Below the pieces are notes generated by a model. The model ran no database searches. It worked only from the letters and a program-made list of their open reading frames with translations, and had not been told where the DNA came from. Both the position numbers and the translations under genes were made by a program. A stretch of DNA of 64,000 bases from UBA5972 sp964480735 (GTDB lineage: Bacteria; Pseudomonadota; Alphaproteobacteria; Rhodobacterales; Rhodobacteraceae). The stretch lies in assembly GCA_964480735.1 (NCBI GenBank), contig CAYZQS010000002.1, positions 1 through 64,000 on the forward strand, given 5' to 3'. Numbering within the stretch: the first letter of the stretch is position 1; the number at the start of each line of letters is the position of its first letter. Below, in pieces: positions 18,232 through 25,514 of this stretch.

Positions 18232-18564
18232 ATGGCAATCCCAACCCCTGTCAACGGTCAGATTACAGACGCCGTTACCCAGTCCAACGTCAAGGTTATG
18301 GCCGAAGCGCCAGCAATGGCAATGGGCGCGATTTACCAGTCACTTGCCCATTCAACCGGCATTCTTTATGAGAACGCCACCAGTTCGCAGCAGCAGCTTG
18401 CGATTGCAGCGCAGGCCGCGACCAACCAGGGCGTGATCCAGGTTTACAGCGTTGACACAATGGCCGGTGCGGTTGCAACGTCCAAGATTGCGCAAAGTGA
18501 TGTTCCCGATAACATGCTGTCTTTGCTGACCGCATTGCGGGCAACCACGTCACCGAACGTTTAA
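18232..18564 (+). CDS. rebB: RebB-family R-body structural protein, copy 1
   Basis: A 110-residue protein of the RebB family (the Pfam entry named for the killing trait), the building block of refractile bodies of Caedibacter type: coiled protein ribbons that extend suddenly. The N-terminal QITDAVTQ-NVKV block and the following YQSLAHSTGILYENA helix are the family signature. The rest is Gln/Ala-rich helix. TTGGAGG lies 7 bases before the ATG. It differs from copy 2 at 14 of the first 110 positions by my hand alignment, so a recent tandem duplication is likely. A 130-base spacer precedes it and may hold its own promoter. Confidence 0.9.
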   Translation: MAIPTPVNGQITDAVTQSNVKVMAEAPAMAMGAIYQSLAHSTGILYENATSSQQQLAIAAQAATNQGVIQVYSVDTMAGAVATSKIAQSDVPDNMLSLLTALRATTSPNV

Positions 18565-18588
18565 CAAAGCTGATCCTGAATTGGCAAG

Positions 18589-18621
18589 AACGGCCGGCAT
18601 CCAGAACTGGTTCTGGCCGTT
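18589..18621 (+). promoter_or_regulatory. strong hairpin between reb copies 1 and 2
   Basis: AACGG (18589-18593) pairs with CCGTT (18617-18621). Inside this, CCAGAA (18601-18606) pairs with TTCTGG (18611-18616) over a CTGG loop. A 7-base bulge lies on the left. No T-run follows, so mRNA stabilisation or partial termination after the first reb gene is more likely than full termination. Confidence 0.4.
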
Positions 18622-18739
18622 TAGCAGCCCGCAAAGCCGAAAATCGGGCGCCGTTTGACCAATTCAGACCAGAACACCGAACAATCTGTCGCGTCCTCTC
18701 GGCTGACCGGCAGAAAACCATAGGCCAAGGAGAAATATC

Positions 18740-19081
18740 ATGGCAATTCCCACCCCACTAAACGGCCAGATTACCGATGCGGTAACTCAGGTTAATGTCA
18801 AAGTCATGGCGGAAGCCCCCGCCGTGGCAATGGGCGCTATTTATCAGTCGCTCGCCCATTCCACAGGCATATTGTACGAAAACGCCACCAGCTCGCAGCA
18901 GATGCTTGGGATCGCTGCGCAAGCCGCAACCAACCAGGGTGTTATCCAGATTTACAGCGTGGATACAATGGCCGCCGCCGTGGCCACGTCCAAGCTGGCG
19001 CAAAGCGACGTTCCAGACAATATGCTGGCGTTGATGTCAACGTTGCGGGCGACCACCGCGCCAAATCTGACGGTAACCTAA
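18740..19081 (+). CDS. rebB: RebB-family R-body structural protein, copy 2
   Basis: A 113-residue close paralogue of copy 1 (about 96 of 110 aligned residues identical), with the same QITDAVTQ and YQSLAHSTG blocks and the AATNQGVIQIYSVDTM segment. Changes cluster in the last 15 residues. AAGGAG precedes the ATG. In Type 51 R-bodies two similar small proteins (RebA and RebB) co-polymerise. These two near-identical genes could supply the bulk of the ribbon. Confidence 0.9.
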   Translation: MAIPTPLNGQITDAVTQVNVKVMAEAPAVAMGAIYQSLAHSTGILYENATSSQQMLGIAAQAATNQGVIQIYSVDTMAAAVATSKLAQSDVPDNMLALMSTLRATTAPNLTVT

Positions 19082-19093
19082 TGACCACGTAAG

Positions 19094-19116
19094 GGGGTGC
19101 CCGCGCAGGGCATCCC
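19094..19116 (+). terminator. terminator-like hairpin after reb copy 2
   Basis: GGGGTGCCC (19094-19102) pairs with GGGCATCCC (19108-19116), nine pairs including one G-U, over a GCGCA loop, followed by AACTTTTAATAA. It could be a partial terminator that gives more mRNA for the first two reb genes than for those further down. Confidence 0.45.
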
Positions 19117-19157
19117 AACTTTTAATAACGCCTCAGTCAATTGCACGGAGCAAACAA

Positions 19158-19571
19158 ATGGCGGACGACGCTCAGGAACGGAAGGCGCTGGACAAAGCGG
19201 TTAAAAACCAAAAAGCCATAAAACGCATCCGCAAGCGTCTGAAAAAACGTAAGAAAACCCTGCGCGGTTTGGAAAGAATGGCGCGGTGCCTTGACGGCAA
19301 TCCCGAAACCGCCCTGCTGACCACTCTGGGAATCGCACCGGCGTTTGCCACGTCCGAAAGCATGCTGACAGCTTCGCAGGCGCAAGGTCAGCTGATGTTG
19401 GGGGCGGTCGCGCAGCAACAACGGCTGGGCAATATCGCAACAATGAGCACAGCGGCCTGCGTGGCCCAGATGCTGAAACTCAGCGAGGCAGCCGTGGACG
19501 ACTATGACCCGGACTTTGACAACGACAGCATTTTAGCTGCGTTGGAACGCATCAATAACGGAGGCGAATGA
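19158..19571 (+). CDS. R-body cluster protein with basic N-terminus and Reb-like helical body
   Basis: 137 residues. Residues 15-40 are extremely Lys/Arg-rich (IKRIRKRLKKRKK). The middle (about 55-105) is Ala/Gln/Met-rich with ATSESMLTASQAQGQLML, which recalls the second half of RebB proteins. The tail is acidic. The lack of the ITDAVTQ block means it is not a standard RebB. It may be a distant member or a nucleic-acid- or membrane-contacting assembly factor. It ends by overlapping the next gene (ATGATG around its TGA stop). Confidence 0.6.
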   Translation: MADDAQERKALDKAVKNQKAIKRIRKRLKKRKKTLRGLERMARCLDGNPETALLTTLGIAPAFATSESMLTASQAQGQLMLGAVAQQQRLGNIATMSTAACVAQMLKLSEAAVDDYDPDFDNDSILAALERINNGGE

Positions 19572-19873
19572 TGGAAGACGAACTTCAACAATTGATCCGT
19601 GACATACTGCAGGATGAACTTGCGGCAATCGAAGTGACCCGCACGAACACGCAAAACTATTTGCGCTCAGCGTCGGTGCGGTCTTTCGTCAGGATCGAAG
19701 AAATTTCCAATACTGCTTTTGCGGCGTCCCTTACCGGCATTCTGTTAACAATGCGCCCCGGTGTTTTGGTGGCGCCGGTTGAGGCCTCATCAAGACGTAA
19801 AGACAGTGTTTCGGTCAACAGAGACGAAGTTTCAGTGGAAGTGTCACCCAGCAACGCATTGGCGGTGACCTGA
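19568..19873 (+). CDS. unknown 101-residue protein of the R-body cluster
   Basis: An acidic N-terminal helix (ELQQLIRDILQDELAAIE) is followed by a mixed region with one short hydrophobic stretch and a Ser/Val-rich tail. No family is recognised. It overlaps the genes on both sides by one to four bases, so it is translated as part of the cluster. Either of the two adjacent ATGs (19568 or 19571) could start it. Confidence 0.6.
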   Translation: MMEDELQQLIRDILQDELAAIEVTRTNTQNYLRSASVRSFVRIEEISNTAFAASLTGILLTMRPGVLVAPVEASSRRKDSVSVNRDEVSVEVSPSNALAVT

Positions 19874-20121
19874 TGGCCAAGGGCGTTAGCACACAGGTCA
19901 CCGATGCGGTCACCCAGACAAACGTAAAAACCGTTGCGGAGTCTCAGGCCGAAGCCATCGGTGTTTCGGCGCAGGCCCTGGCGCATGCAACCGGTCTGTC
20001 AATGGAAACGTCGGCGCAAATTCAGGGCGGTGTTCAGACCGCAATGGAAATGGCAACCCTGTCGATCGTGGCGGGTATCGTGGGTTCAACCGGACCAACC
20101 GGTTCAGGCGGGAAAATCTGA
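19873..20121 (+). CDS. short RebB-like protein, copy 3
   Basis: 82 residues. The QVTDAVTQTNVKTV start and the SAQALAHATGLSMETSAQ helix match the RebB signature. It lacks the long C-terminal helix of copies 1 and 2 and ends in a Gly/Thr/Pro tail (GSTGPTGSGGKI). Truncated RebB forms are known beside full-length ones in other R-body loci. It may cap or nucleate the ribbon. The start overlaps the previous stop by one base (TGATG). Confidence 0.82.
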   Translation: MAKGVSTQVTDAVTQTNVKTVAESQAEAIGVSAQALAHATGLSMETSAQIQGGVQTAMEMATLSIVAGIVGSTGPTGSGGKI

Positions 20122-20123
20122 CT

Positions 20124-20456
20124 ATGGCTTATCCGACACCTGTAAATGGCCAGATCACCGATGCGGTCACGCAGTCCAACGTTTCAGTTGTGGCCCAGGC
20201 CCCGGCGATTGCCACCGCCAACATGTACCAATCCGCGTCCCATTCCATCAGTATTCTCTACGAAAACGCGGTGCAGACCCAACGCAACAGCGCCATCAGC
20301 GCGCAGGCGTCGTCAAATCAGGGTGTTATTCAGATCTACACCGCAGGCACAATGGCGGGCGCTATGGCAACCGTAAAGATCGCCCAAAGCAACACGGTTG
20401 ATCATACAACAGATATTCTGACCGCGCTAAAGGCGTTGGTGGACCCAAAGAAATAA
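20124..20456 (+). CDS. rebB: RebB-family R-body protein, copy 4 (divergent)
   Basis: 110 residues, same length as copy 1. The PTPVNGQITDAVTQSNV start is retained, as are the SNQGVIQIY and TMAGAMAT segments, but the middle helix differs (MYQSASHSISILYENAVQTQ). It begins three bases after copy 3. The divergence points to a distinct role in the ribbon rather than simple dosage. Confidence 0.88.
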   Translation: MAYPTPVNGQITDAVTQSNVSVVAQAPAIATANMYQSASHSISILYENAVQTQRNSAISAQASSNQGVIQIYTAGTMAGAMATVKIAQSNTVDHTTDILTALKALVDPKK

Positions 20457-20502
20457 GGAATGCGCCCCGCCTTTCAGGGGTCGAACAAGGAGAACGTAAA
20501 TC

Positions 20503-20748
20503 ATGGCCCAAGAAACTGTAAACGACCAGGTCACTGATGCTGTCACTCAGAACAACGTGAAAGTGCTTGCCGAGGCTCCGGCCCAGTCAATCGCGATGGT
20601 TTACCAGACATCCGCGCATTCAATCTCGCTGGCGATGGAAAATGCTCAACAGGCCCAGGGCGGGCTACAGCAGATCGGCAACGCTGTTACCTCAAGTGCG
20701 GTGACGATGATTATGAATGCCGCCAAGAATTTTGAATCCGGCGCCTGA
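20503..20748 (+). CDS. short RebB-like protein, copy 5
   Basis: 81 residues with QVTDAVTQNNVKVLAEAPAQ and a VYQTSAHSISLAMENAQQAQ helix, both RebB signatures, then a short Val/Ala/Met tail. The length resembles copy 3, making a second short form. AAGGAGAACG precedes the ATG at a standard distance. Confidence 0.85.
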   Translation: MAQETVNDQVTDAVTQNNVKVLAEAPAQSIAMVYQTSAHSISLAMENAQQAQGGLQQIGNAVTSSAVTMIMNAAKNFESGA

Positions 20749-20783
20749 TCGTCACCCCAGACTGCTAAATTGGAGAATGACCC

Positions 20784-21323
20784 ATGCCACCACGGAAAAA
20801 TGCCAATTTAAACATCGCGCAGGATAGCGAGGGGAACGAGCAAAAAGGTAAACCCACCAACCCCGGGTCCGGCAAAAATCCCGGCCGCGATTTAGACATC
20901 GTCAACAAACAGATTCAGGATGCGGTAAAGTTTTCAACCCAATATGCGTTTGGCACGGCGCCTGACATTCAGCTGCCGCCCTCCAGCGGCACCGCTGCCA
21001 ATACCACAGGCCCCTCGGGCACCGGCCCACGGGCGTTTAACGCCGGCACGCCGATCGCATACCAAAAAGCATCGCAGGCGATGGCGCTTTCGGTGCAGGA
21101 TGCGGTGGATTACCAAAGAAATATACTGTCCATGACCTCTGCTGCCGAAGGCAAAGCTTTGCAACTGATGTTTGAAGATATTGCCGAGGGAAATATCGAG
21201 GCGTTGGGCGAGCACGCAATAGTCTATATTCTGTCGATGCTGGGAGCCCTTGCCGGCGGGCTGGTGGCCGAACAAATCACCAATGCCTCCGGCGAAGCGC
21301 TGGCGAAATTTCCAACAACTTAA
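20784..21323 (+). CDS. distant Reb-like protein with disordered N-terminus
   Basis: 179 residues. About 90 N-terminal residues are polar and Gly/Pro/Thr-rich. They are followed by an Ala-rich helical half with KASQAMALSVQDAVDYQRN, which parallels the helix seen in Reb-like proteins, and a hydrophobic Gly/Ala segment near 147-162 that could insert in a membrane. A ribosome site (TTGGAG) is present. Assignment to the Reb superfamily is tentative. As the last plus-strand gene before the sigma factor it could be the maturation protein (RebC/RebD-like role). Confidence 0.6.
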   Translation: MPPRKNANLNIAQDSEGNEQKGKPTNPGSGKNPGRDLDIVNKQIQDAVKFSTQYAFGTAPDIQLPPSSGTAANTTGPSGTGPRAFNAGTPIAYQKASQAMALSVQDAVDYQRNILSMTSAAEGKALQLMFEDIAEGNIEALGEHAIVYILSMLGALAGGLVAEQITNASGEALAKFPTT

Positions 21324-21369
21324 GAATTTCCGACTGATTGCCATAACCGTGTGGAAAATCACCAACGGC

Positions 21370-22257
21370 TTAAAGCATGATCCGCTGTAATTTTTTGCGC
21401 GCCAACTGCACCCGCTTGCGCACCGCAACGTTGCTTAGCTCCATGTCAGACGCGATATTGTCGTAGGGCAATTCAGACAGGCACCGCAGCAGCAACGGTT
21501 CCATAAGGTCCGCCGGAAGCTCTAATATGGCCAGCAAAACATCGGCGAAACTTTCGTTCGCCATAAGTTCCTCTTCGCCAGATTTGCAAATTGCTGTTCC
21601 CGCGGGAGATGGAAGTGCGGCCTCTGTAACCACGGATTCAACCCGGTCGCCCATAGTTGAAGTGCGGGCGCGGTGGCGGTGCAGATCGATGCAGGAATTT
21701 CGCACCAGCCGGTTGAACCAGGCCGCCGGATTGTGAATCTTGTCCGGATCAAACGCCCGCTGCGCCTGTATCATTGCAGCGCTTAAGGCATCTTCGGCGT
21801 CCGCCAAATTGCCGTTTAACATGCGCAACGCAAATTTGTGCAGCTTTTGGCTTTGATCCATCCAGGCGGACCAGAATGCGTCAAGGGATCTTTCGGGTTT
21901 TGTCGCGCTGGCCTGCGGTGGGTGGTTTTGCGGGCTACCGCCCGGCGCCTGCGTCCGGTGTTCCGGAATTCCGGAAAGGTGGGCATTGTTTTGAATGTGC
22001 CCCAGCCATTGGGTGAAAATGGCCAGTGGATTAATCTGGGTTTTGCCCAGCCGCAGCATATTGTCTGCCGGTTGCACGCAATCCGCCAGTATCGATACCG
22101 GCGTTTTCCGGCTAGGTTTTTTCCGTTTTTGGCGCTGCGCATAGATTTGAACCAATTGTGCCCGAAGTTCCAGAACAGGATCAACGGATTGCGGCGCATT
22201 TTCTTCCGGCCCCTTGGGCCGATCTATGACCGGCACAGGGAATTGAACCACTTTCAT
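21370..22257 (-). CDS. ECF-like sigma-70 family factor with a long N-terminal extension
   Basis: 295 residues. Region 2 (about 125-195) reads AFWSAWMDQSQKLHKFALRM, then LADAEDALSAAMIQAQRAF and PAAWFNRLVRNSCIDLHR. Region 4 (about 240-295) contains LPYDNIASDMELSNVAVRKR, a helix-turn-helix. About 120 extra N-terminal residues precede region 2 and are Pro/Gln/basic-rich and unrecognised. It converges on the reb genes. Sigma factors are reported next to reb genes in other proteobacteria, so it probably controls the R-body promoters. No anti-sigma gene is seen beside it. Confidence 0.85.
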   Translation of the reverse strand: MKVVQFPVPVIDRPKGPEENAPQSVDPVLELRAQLVQIYAQRQKRKKPSRKTPVSILADCVQPADNMLRLGKTQINPLAIFTQWLGHIQNNAHLSGIPEHRTQAPGGSPQNHPPQASATKPERSLDAFWSAWMDQSQKLHKFALRMLNGNLADAEDALSAAMIQAQRAFDPDKIHNPAAWFNRLVRNSCIDLHRHRARTSTMGDRVESVVTEAALPSPAGTAICKSGEEELMANESFADVLLAILELPADLMEPLLLRCLSELPYDNIASDMELSNVAVRKRVQLARKKLQRIML

Positions 22258-22344
22258 CCACTTTTACACGACGGCGTGGTGTCTTAGTGCAGACTATCCG
22301 TGCTGTACAAATTCGTCAGTCTGTCTTGATAAAGCCCCAAACCC

Positions 22345-22399
22345 CCGGCTCCTAAATAAGAATATTGTCGCTTCAGGAGCCGTAAGTTCGCCCCCCCAT
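22345..22399 (+). repeat. 55-base direct repeat, left copy, with internal hairpin
   Basis: Identical to 22500-22554. Contains CGGCTCCT (22346-22353) and AGGAGCCG (22375-22382), an 8-base inverted repeat, and ends in a run of seven C. It directly abuts the N run. Confidence 0.9.
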
Positions 22400-22499
22400 N
22401 NNNNNNNNNNNNNNNNNNNNNNNNNNNNNNNNNNNNNNNNNNNNNNNNNNNNNNNNNNNNNNNNNNNNNNNNNNNNNNNNNNNNNNNNNNNNNNNNNNN
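22400..22499. other. scaffold gap (100 N)
   Basis: Exactly 100 N, the usual placeholder for a gap of unknown size. Both edges carry the same 55 bases, which fits a contig-end overlap of one assembly k-mer length or a real repeat that broke the assembly. Confidence 0.97.
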
Positions 22500-22554
22500 C
22501 CGGCTCCTAAATAAGAATATTGTCGCTTCAGGAGCCGTAAGTTCGCCCCCCCAT
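22500..22554 (+). repeat. 55-base direct repeat, right copy
   Basis: Exact copy of 22345-22399, starting at the first base after the N run. The internal hairpin arms are at 22501-22508 and 22530-22537. Confidence 0.9.
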
Positions 22555-22767
22555 GCTCTACTGACGATTGAAATGTGGATTTGTGATGGCAATTATGGAA
22601 AATCGGAGAAAATTATCAAATTGTGGCTAACACATTGTCTATTGATGAGAAAATTGAATATTGCCAGCGCCATACGCTGATGAGTCTGGCATTATCGGCA
22701 ACCGCAGATAGATGAAAATTTCACACGTTTGGTGATTTTCGCTTCGGCCGTTTGCTGCCCATAAACG

Positions 22768-24840
22768 TCAATAGTCGTTAAAGAAAACACGGTCGTGTTT
22801 TAGCGGGTTGTCCCGGTCGATGTTTTCGTCCAGCTCTCGGGCATACCGGTGCCCGGCAAATACCGCCGCTGCAATTATGGCCGGTGCATCGCAGTCGCCG
22901 ATTTTGTTGATCGACTTAAAGGCTCCGGCGGCGGTGCGGGTTTGGATTGCCTGCAGGTCATTGTACAGGGCATCAACCGGCCGCCGCGCAGTGACCAAAA
23001 CCAGCGAATTTGCCTTTATTTCAATCCGGGTACCTGTGTACGTGCAAGCAAGGACGGCCTGTTGCCCGTCAAAGGACTGCAGGCCGTGGGCAACCTTTAT
23101 TGTGGTGCCCAATTTCATAAGGCGCTTTTGTGCCCGTGTCCGGTCTGTGGTGTAAGCGCCCCAGCTTGAAACCAGATCGGCAGGAGTCACCAGCGTGACG
23201 TCAACGCCTTTGCTTTGCAGCAGTTCGGCGATCACCGTTCCCATATAGTAGTGATCATCATCGTAAACCACCACCTGACCCGTGGGCAATCGGCCTGACA
23301 GGATATCGTCAGGCGTAAAGACCGCTGCGGGCGGGCCCAGATTATCAATACCGGCCAGCGCGTTCAGCCCGAATCCGTCGGTGCGCCACTGTGCGCCGGT
23401 TGCCACCACAACGTGATCTGCACCGATGTCAACAACCTGATCGGCAGTCAGCGCGCTTTCGCGAAAAACCTCAACATTGTCCAGTTGATCGATCTGCTGA
23501 ATGCGGTAGTCGCGGACGCGCGACCATTGATTCAAACCGGGCAAAGTGGCCTCGCGGCTGACCCGACCGCCAAGGTGCCGCGTGGCTTCGGCCAGCATCA
23601 CGGTATATCCGCGTTTTCCAAGCGCCTGTGCCGCCTCAAGTCCGGCCGGACCCGCACCCACAACCAAAACGCTGGCGTTTGTCTTGTTGCGTGCGATTTT
23701 TTCCGGGTGCCAGCCGCGCCGCCATTCTTCGCTGATCGTCGGGTTCTGAGTGCAGCGGATCGGAACGCCCTTACCGTCGCCCATATAACAGATATTGCAC
23801 CCGATACATTCGCAGATGTCCTCGATCCGCCCTTCCTCTATCTTTTTGGGCAAAAAGGGATCGGCAATAGACGGGCGGGCCGCACCAATGAAATCAAGAA
23901 CCCCGCGTTTGATCTGGTCCACCATCGTGTCAGGCGAGGTAAACCGCCCAACCGAGACGACCGGTTTTGTGGTCATGGCCTTGATTTTTGCAACATAGGG
24001 CTGCAGCGCACCTTCCGGAACAAAGCGGGACAGACCCATTTCCAGGGAATAATCATTGACGTTGATGTCCCAAAGATCAGGCAGTTCACCCAGAATGCCG
24101 AACATGTCCTCGGTTTCGCCCGGAACCGGATTGCCGTCTGTGCCGCCGTATTCGCCGTTTGTTTCTGCCGAAAACCGAACCGCCACGGCCATTGTGTCGC
24201 CGACGGCTTCCTTGGTGTCCTCGATGATTTCCTTGACAAGGCGCACTCTGTTTTCCAGCGAACCGCCGTAGGCGTCACCTCGGGTGTTCATGGTTTTGGA
24301 CATGAATTGCGACAAAAGATAGCCGTGGGTCGCATAGACATAAACCAGATCAAACCCCGCGGTTTTGGCCCGCAAAGCTGCATTTTTGTGCCAGCGCCGG
24401 GCCTCTTGAATGTCTTGCATGTCCATCTGGCGGGTTTGAAACGGATTTCCGGCGAGGTTTGGCAGGCTGGCCACGCTCAGGGGCACCTCGCGGGTTTCCA
24501 GATTGGCCATCCTTGCGCCACCCAGACAAAGTTCCACACCGGCCAGGGCACCGTGCGCGTGCACATTTTCGGTCATCAGCGCATGGGCTTTGATATCGCC
24601 ATCGTCCCAAAGCGAGGCGGACGGGTGGGGCGGGTCGTCGCTTGAAGGATGAACCGAACAATACTCGGTGTTCACCACCGCCCAGCCGCCTTCGGCTTTT
24701 ACCTTTCGCAAATCTGCCAGAATGCGCGGGCGTTGCCAACCGCTGCCGGTACAATGGGGGACCTGATAAAATCGGTTTTTGGCGACAACCGGGCCGATCT
24801 TGACCGGTTCAAACAGCACGTCAAAGCGGGGGTCCCTCAT
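22768..24840 (-). CDS. trimethylamine/dimethylglycine dehydrogenase-type flavo-Fe/S oxidoreductase, paralogue 1
   Basis: 690 residues. An N-terminal Old-Yellow-Enzyme-type TIM barrel (FMN) carries a 4Fe-4S motif Cys345, Cys348, Cys351, Cys363 (C-x2-C-x2-C-x11-C). It is followed by a Rossmann FAD/ADP domain with VLVVGAGPAGLEAAQAL. This is the layout of trimethylamine and histamine-type dehydrogenases and of DgcA-like dimethylglycine demethylases. It would oxidatively demethylate a tertiary amine and pass electrons to an ETF or similar. The start overlaps the TetR stop (ATGA). A related paralogue lies at 30292. Confidence 0.85.
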   Translation of the reverse strand: MRDPRFDVLFEPVKIGPVVAKNRFYQVPHCTGSGWQRPRILADLRKVKAEGGWAVVNTEYCSVHPSSDDPPHPSASLWDDGDIKAHALMTENVHAHGALAGVELCLGGARMANLETREVPLSVASLPNLAGNPFQTRQMDMQDIQEARRWHKNAALRAKTAGFDLVYVYATHGYLLSQFMSKTMNTRGDAYGGSLENRVRLVKEIIEDTKEAVGDTMAVAVRFSAETNGEYGGTDGNPVPGETEDMFGILGELPDLWDINVNDYSLEMGLSRFVPEGALQPYVAKIKAMTTKPVVSVGRFTSPDTMVDQIKRGVLDFIGAARPSIADPFLPKKIEEGRIEDICECIGCNICYMGDGKGVPIRCTQNPTISEEWRRGWHPEKIARNKTNASVLVVGAGPAGLEAAQALGKRGYTVMLAEATRHLGGRVSREATLPGLNQWSRVRDYRIQQIDQLDNVEVFRESALTADQVVDIGADHVVVATGAQWRTDGFGLNALAGIDNLGPPAAVFTPDDILSGRLPTGQVVVYDDDHYYMGTVIAELLQSKGVDVTLVTPADLVSSWGAYTTDRTRAQKRLMKLGTTIKVAHGLQSFDGQQAVLACTYTGTRIEIKANSLVLVTARRPVDALYNDLQAIQTRTAAGAFKSINKIGDCDAPAIIAAAVFAGHRYARELDENIDRDNPLKHDRVFFNDY

Positions 24841-25514
24841 GCGGGCTGTGTCTTGTCTTCGGTGTTCGTCCGGTCAGATATCGGGAAATGTGCGGGGAAC
24901 AGTGCCGCCAGTGCCAACAAACAATCCTGTCGGTTCTTTTTTCGCCCGGCGTTTGACGGGTACAGCATCATACTAAGCCAAAAACCGTCTATCAGTGATT
25001 CAATAATGCGCGCGGCACTGGCGCTATTCAGATTGGGATATTGGCCCTGTGCGATGATTTTTGAGGCAATATGATCTATTTTTTCAAACCGCTCGTTGTC
25101 AAATTTATTGTGTATTTTCAAATAATTCGGTCGGTATTTAGCCTGACCCCAAAACGCAAACCAAACCGCCAGTTTCTTATGCGTGCAGATTTTTTTGTCA
25201 AAATCGGCACTGACGATTGCGGCCAGTTGATGCGCGGGCTCCGAAACAGACGCCGCCAGATACCGCGTCCACAGATCGTAATGCTCTTTGGCAAGATAGC
25301 CCAAAGTGGCGTCGTACAGGGCCTCTTTGCTTTCAAAGTGGTAATTGACCACGCCGTGGGACAACTTGGCCTTTTCGGTCACATGGCGCAGCGTTGTGTC
25401 CGAAAATCCGCGTTTTGAAATAGAGTCGATCGCCGCCTGAATAAGTTGTCGGCGGCGAACGTCGCGCGGCGCGGTTCGCTTTTGTTTTCGGTCACCGGTT
25501 TGTACCCGTTTCAC
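24837..25514 (-). CDS. TetR-family regulator, BetI-like
   Basis: 225 residues. The N-terminal helix-turn-helix is TLRHVTEKAKLSHGVVNYHF, and the ligand domain has the BetI-like YDLWTRYLA and KLAVWFAFWGQA segments. BetI-type repressors respond to choline or related quaternary amines. I chose the GTG at 25514, which overlaps the permease stop (GTGA) and follows AGGAAAC; the frame extends to 25598 inside the permease gene. It is co-transcribed with the transporter and flavoenzyme, so it probably controls this island. Candidate operators lie at 29803 and 30195. Confidence 0.83.
   Translation of the reverse strand: MKRVQTGDRKQKRTAPRDVRRRQLIQAAIDSISKRGFSDTTLRHVTEKAKLSHGVVNYHFESKEALYDATLGYLAKEHYDLWTRYLAASVSEPAHQLAAIVSADFDKKICTHKKLAVWFAFWGQAKYRPNYLKIHNKFDNERFEKIDHIASKIIAQGQYPNLNSASAARIIESLIDGFWLSMMLYPSNAGRKKNRQDCLLALAALFPAHFPISDRTNTEDKTQPA

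Larger units (their letters stand above)
22258..22767. other. spacer with scaffold gap and 55-base flanking repeat
   Basis: This stretch holds the sigma-factor upstream region, a 55-base sequence, 100 N and the same 55 bases again, then AT-rich DNA without a gene. An open frame spanning the N run is an artefact. Confidence 0.7.

Noticed and set aside
22345..22554. Possible CRISPR repeat pair
   Set aside because: There are only two copies, separated by an assembly gap, with no spacers or cas genes.
23413..24645. Long plus-strand frame opposite the dehydrogenase gene at 22768
   Set aside because: It is antisense to a gene with clear motifs, lacks a ribosome site and has His/Gly-rich shadow composition.
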